NCBI GenBank assembly: GCA_002501845.1
Contig: DAOL01000069.1
Location: forward strand, 32,483-38,293
Reading direction: 5' to 3'
DNA: 5,811 nucleotides
From: Nitrososphaera sp. UBA217
Lineage (GTDB): Archaea; Thermoproteota; Nitrososphaeria; Nitrososphaerales; Nitrososphaeraceae
The first letter of the stretch is position 1. Each line of letters starts with the position of its first letter. The notes beneath the pieces were generated by a model, which did no database searches, had not been told where the DNA came from, and worked only from the letters and a program-made list of their open reading frames with translations. Below, piece after piece: positions 3,781-5,811 of the stretch. A program made the translations under genes and the position numbers.

Positions 3781-5811
3781 TCAAACTGTCTTTAATTGCA
3801 CTCTTGGTCTCGCCTTTCTCATGGCTGCAAATATGGCAATCACTGCGGCCACCCACAGACCCGCCATCACGATGTTGTTGAAGCTTATGTACATGTAGGG
3901 GACCGCCTCCATGAGGTTGAAATTGAGCGCCATTACTGACTTGTGCATGTCCCTCATTGCTATATTGTATTGTTCACTGTGCGGTACCATTGTTGAAGTA
4001 GACTCGGCTCGTAGCAGTATGCCGTCAAGGTTTTCCCGAATAAGTGCAAAGTCCGTTCGAGGAGTTGGAAATAGCCAGACAGGGTTGCCCTTTGCAAGCG
4101 TCAGGTCTTTGGTCAGGCCCACGTATTCTGCCAATTGCTCCGGCGTCTGTGCAGTCTGGGCCCGCGACATGAACCCTATGGCTTTGTTAATTGGATACAT
4201 TGTGGTCTGATAGCCATAGTACGCAATGCCGGCTCCCATTACCAGAAATGCAAGCACCCCTGCGAGCATCATCTGCTGGTTCACAGTTCGAGTTTGGGTA
4301 ACGTTTGCAGTCATTGTCGTGCTGCCACCACCGTGCTTGCCTGTGGCAATGGTCGGAGCATACGGTCTGCGGAGACCTTTTGTCTTCTTTTTCCTAAGCG
4401 ACGAATGCACTATGCTCAGGTACGCGACGTAAATGAATCCGATCGTCGGGACTGCCATCATGGGCGCAAAGATCGCGTTGCCCGAGGCCAATGAGATGAA
4501 TACTGCTATGCAGCCATAGATTGCAAAGAATATCTCAAGGAGCGTGGTCTTTGTGAACGGCAGCACGTACTCTTTGTTTCTCCAGTCGTCACCCTTGTTC
4601 ACGATGCCAAACTTGGGCGTGCGCAGGAATTCGTTCTTTTTGCCAAACACTGCGTCAAACACTGCCACCGTGTTGTTGACAGATATGCCTGACGAAAAGA
4701 ACATCAGGAAAAAGAACTGTCTTGCCTTTTCGCGCCACATGCTTGCGTCGCCGTTCCAAGTCTGGCTTATGACAAGCAGATATCCACCTGGCCCCATCAT
4801 CGTGTACATGAATACAGAGATGAGCGGCGCCCAGCCCACGGTGTAAAGCTCATAATTCATAGCTAGAAGCATCGGAAATATCAGAAATTGAGCAAGAAAG
4901 AGTGGGTTTACGACGTGTCTCGTGAGCTGTATGAACGCTTGGACCTTGGTGTCTGCTGGCACTTTGCGGTTGAGCATCACGTCGCTCAGCAATTTGAGCG
5001 CCACCTGTATCGAGCCCTTGGCCCAGCGGAACTGCTGGCGCTTTGCAGCGTTCATTTGCACCGGGAGTTCGGCATCCACTTCGACTCCTTCCAAAAAGAG
5101 GCACTTCCAGCCCTTCATCTGTGCCCTGTAGCTGAGGTCAAGGTCTTCGACAAGTGTGGTGGTATGCCAGCCGCCGGCGTCATTGATGCATGATGTCCTC
5201 CATATACCGGCCGTGCCGTTAAAGTTCATGTAGAGGTGGGTGAAGCTCTTTGCCTTTTGTTCTATCAGAAAATGCAGATCAAGCGACACAGCCTGAGCTT
5301 CTGTTAGCGTAGAGTAGTTTTCGTTGACGTGGCCCCACTTGCACTGCACAAGGCCAAGCTTTTCATCTGTGAAAAAGTGTCCAAGGGCCCTCTTCAGGAA
5401 CCATGGAGGTGGGATAAAGTCGGCGTCAAATATCACGACAAACTCGCCCTTGGCGTGCTTCATGCCGGCTTTGAGCGCTCCGGCCTTGTAGCCGGACCTG
5501 TCTGTCCTGTGCATACACACAATGTCAAAACCCTTGAGCCTGTAGTCGTCAACTATGGATTTTATTAGGTCGACAGTGTCGTCGTCAGAATCGTCAAGCA
5601 CCTGTATGTGCAGCTTGTCCTTCGGGTAGTCCGTCCTGCACACCGCGTCTATCAGACGCTTTGCAACGTACTTTTCATTGTATAATGGAAGTTGTATGGT
5701 GACCACCGGGAGATTTGTTGGCAGCTCGGTCTTCTGGCGAATCTTTTTGTTGTGCCGGATGTTGTTGCGTGACTGGTATACCAGGTAGTAAAAGTTGAGT
5801 GTGTATAACAT
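3781..5811 (-). CDS. Family 2 glycosyltransferase, CslA/cellulose-synthase-like, with C-terminal membrane-anchored extension (probably 5' partial)
   Basis: A processive-type membrane glycosyltransferase expected to polymerise an activated sugar on the cytosolic face and pass the beta-glycan outward. Seen within 676 residues: VTIQLPLYNE at 37-46; DD at 73-74 in VLDDSDDD; DAD at 129-131; FNGTAGIWR at 197-205; the acid pair E222-D223 in LVEDLDLS; and QxxRW at 259-263. These are the GT2 substrate, metal, base and acceptor motifs. The FNGTAG and ELP context is closest to CslA/CslC-type (gluco)mannan synthases, but product specificity cannot be read. Hydrophobic segments lie near 293-318, 328-348, 365-385, 422-440 and 447-468. 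Residues about 478-676 form an extension: a linker, a helix at 514-534, about 105 mostly helical outside residues, a helix at 643-665 and a basic tail. No PilZ domain is visible. The ATG at 5811 falls exactly at the window end and LNFYYLVY looks like the end of a first membrane helix, so the true start is probably outside. Confidence 0.9.
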   Translation of the reverse strand: MLYTLNFYYLVYQSRNNIRHNKKIRQKTELPTNLPVVTIQLPLYNEKYVAKRLIDAVCRTDYPKDKLHIQVLDDSDDDTVDLIKSIVDDYRLKGFDIVCMHRTDRSGYKAGALKAGMKHAKGEFVVIFDADFIPPPWFLKRALGHFFTDEKLGLVQCKWGHVNENYSTLTEAQAVSLDLHFLIEQKAKSFTHLYMNFNGTAGIWRTSCINDAGGWHTTTLVEDLDLSYRAQMKGWKCLFLEGVEVDAELPVQMNAAKRQQFRWAKGSIQVALKLLSDVMLNRKVPADTKVQAFIQLTRHVVNPLFLAQFLIFPMLLAMNYELYTVGWAPLISVFMYTMMGPGGYLLVISQTWNGDASMWREKARQFFFLMFFSSGISVNNTVAVFDAVFGKKNEFLRTPKFGIVNKGDDWRNKEYVLPFTKTTLLEIFFAIYGCIAVFISLASGNAIFAPMMAVPTIGFIYVAYLSIVHSSLRKKKTKGLRRPYAPTIATGKHGGGSTTMTANVTQTRTVNQQMMLAGVLAFLVMGAGIAYYGYQTTMYPINKAIGFMSRAQTAQTPEQLAEYVGLTKDLTLAKGNPVWLFPTPRTDFALIRENLDGILLRAESTSTMVPHSEQYNIAMRDMHKSVMALNFNLMEAVPYMYISFNNIVMAGLWVAAVIAIFAAMRKARPRVQLKTV

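Noticed and set aside
4135..4494. 119-codon plus-strand frame, with others at 2993-3340, 4544-4846 and 4888-5193
   Set aside because: All lie antisense to the glycosyltransferase or membrane protein gene and show no promoter or domain pattern.
1..5811. Search for tRNA, rRNA, CRISPR array, transposase or terminal inverted repeats
   Set aside because: Nothing visible by eye: no regularly spaced repeats, no tRNA-like arms with a TTC loop, and no DDE or serine recombinase motifs in the real frames.

Overview
The window looks archaeal and most resembles a soil-type ammonia-oxidising thaumarchaeon (Nitrososphaera-like). That placement is inference. It rests on TATA-like boxes about 26 bases ahead of start codons with no leader, a Shine-Dalgarno site used only inside an operon, an archaeal-style AAA+/winged-helix gene pair, and roughly 50% G+C in the main genes. 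No rRNA, tRNA, CRISPR array or transposase is visible. All supported genes lie on the minus strand, so they are described from right to left.

Right part (3781-5811): most of a family 2 glycosyltransferase of the CslA/cellulose-synthase-like type. It is probably cut by the window edge just before or within its first membrane helix. It has all the catalytic motifs, a membrane domain, and an unusual C-terminal extension of two membrane helices flanking an outside helical domain. It probably makes or exports a cell-surface beta-glycan.

Middle (about 2500-3780): a clearly A+T-richer stretch (sampled lines 32-35% G+C, against about 53% in a sampled glycosyltransferase line). It holds one single-pass membrane protein whose cytosolic module recalls the N-terminal module of some bacterial immune proteins, and whose outside domain looks like a small beta-barrel. 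The best start is a TTG at 3573 behind a TATA box, not the more upstream TTG at 3702. The flanking gaps (2484-2706 and 3574-3780) hold short repeats, two doubtful tiny ORFs and a diverged duplicated segment. This stretch looks like an acquired or lineage-specific insert.

Left part (178-2483): a two-gene operon read from a leaderless promoter. The first gene encodes a protein with winged helices at both ends and a coiled coil between them. The second, overlapping by a stop/start junction, encodes an AAA+ ATPase with an atypical P-loop and a C-terminal domain that resembles a degenerate PD-(D/E)XK nuclease fold. They probably form one DNA-associated complex; its job is unknown.

Left edge (1-177): a T-rich terminator candidate, then a well-placed TATA box leading into a small zinc-ribbon-like reading frame (CxxC) interrupted by an in-frame TAG, probably a broken gene continuing outside the window.
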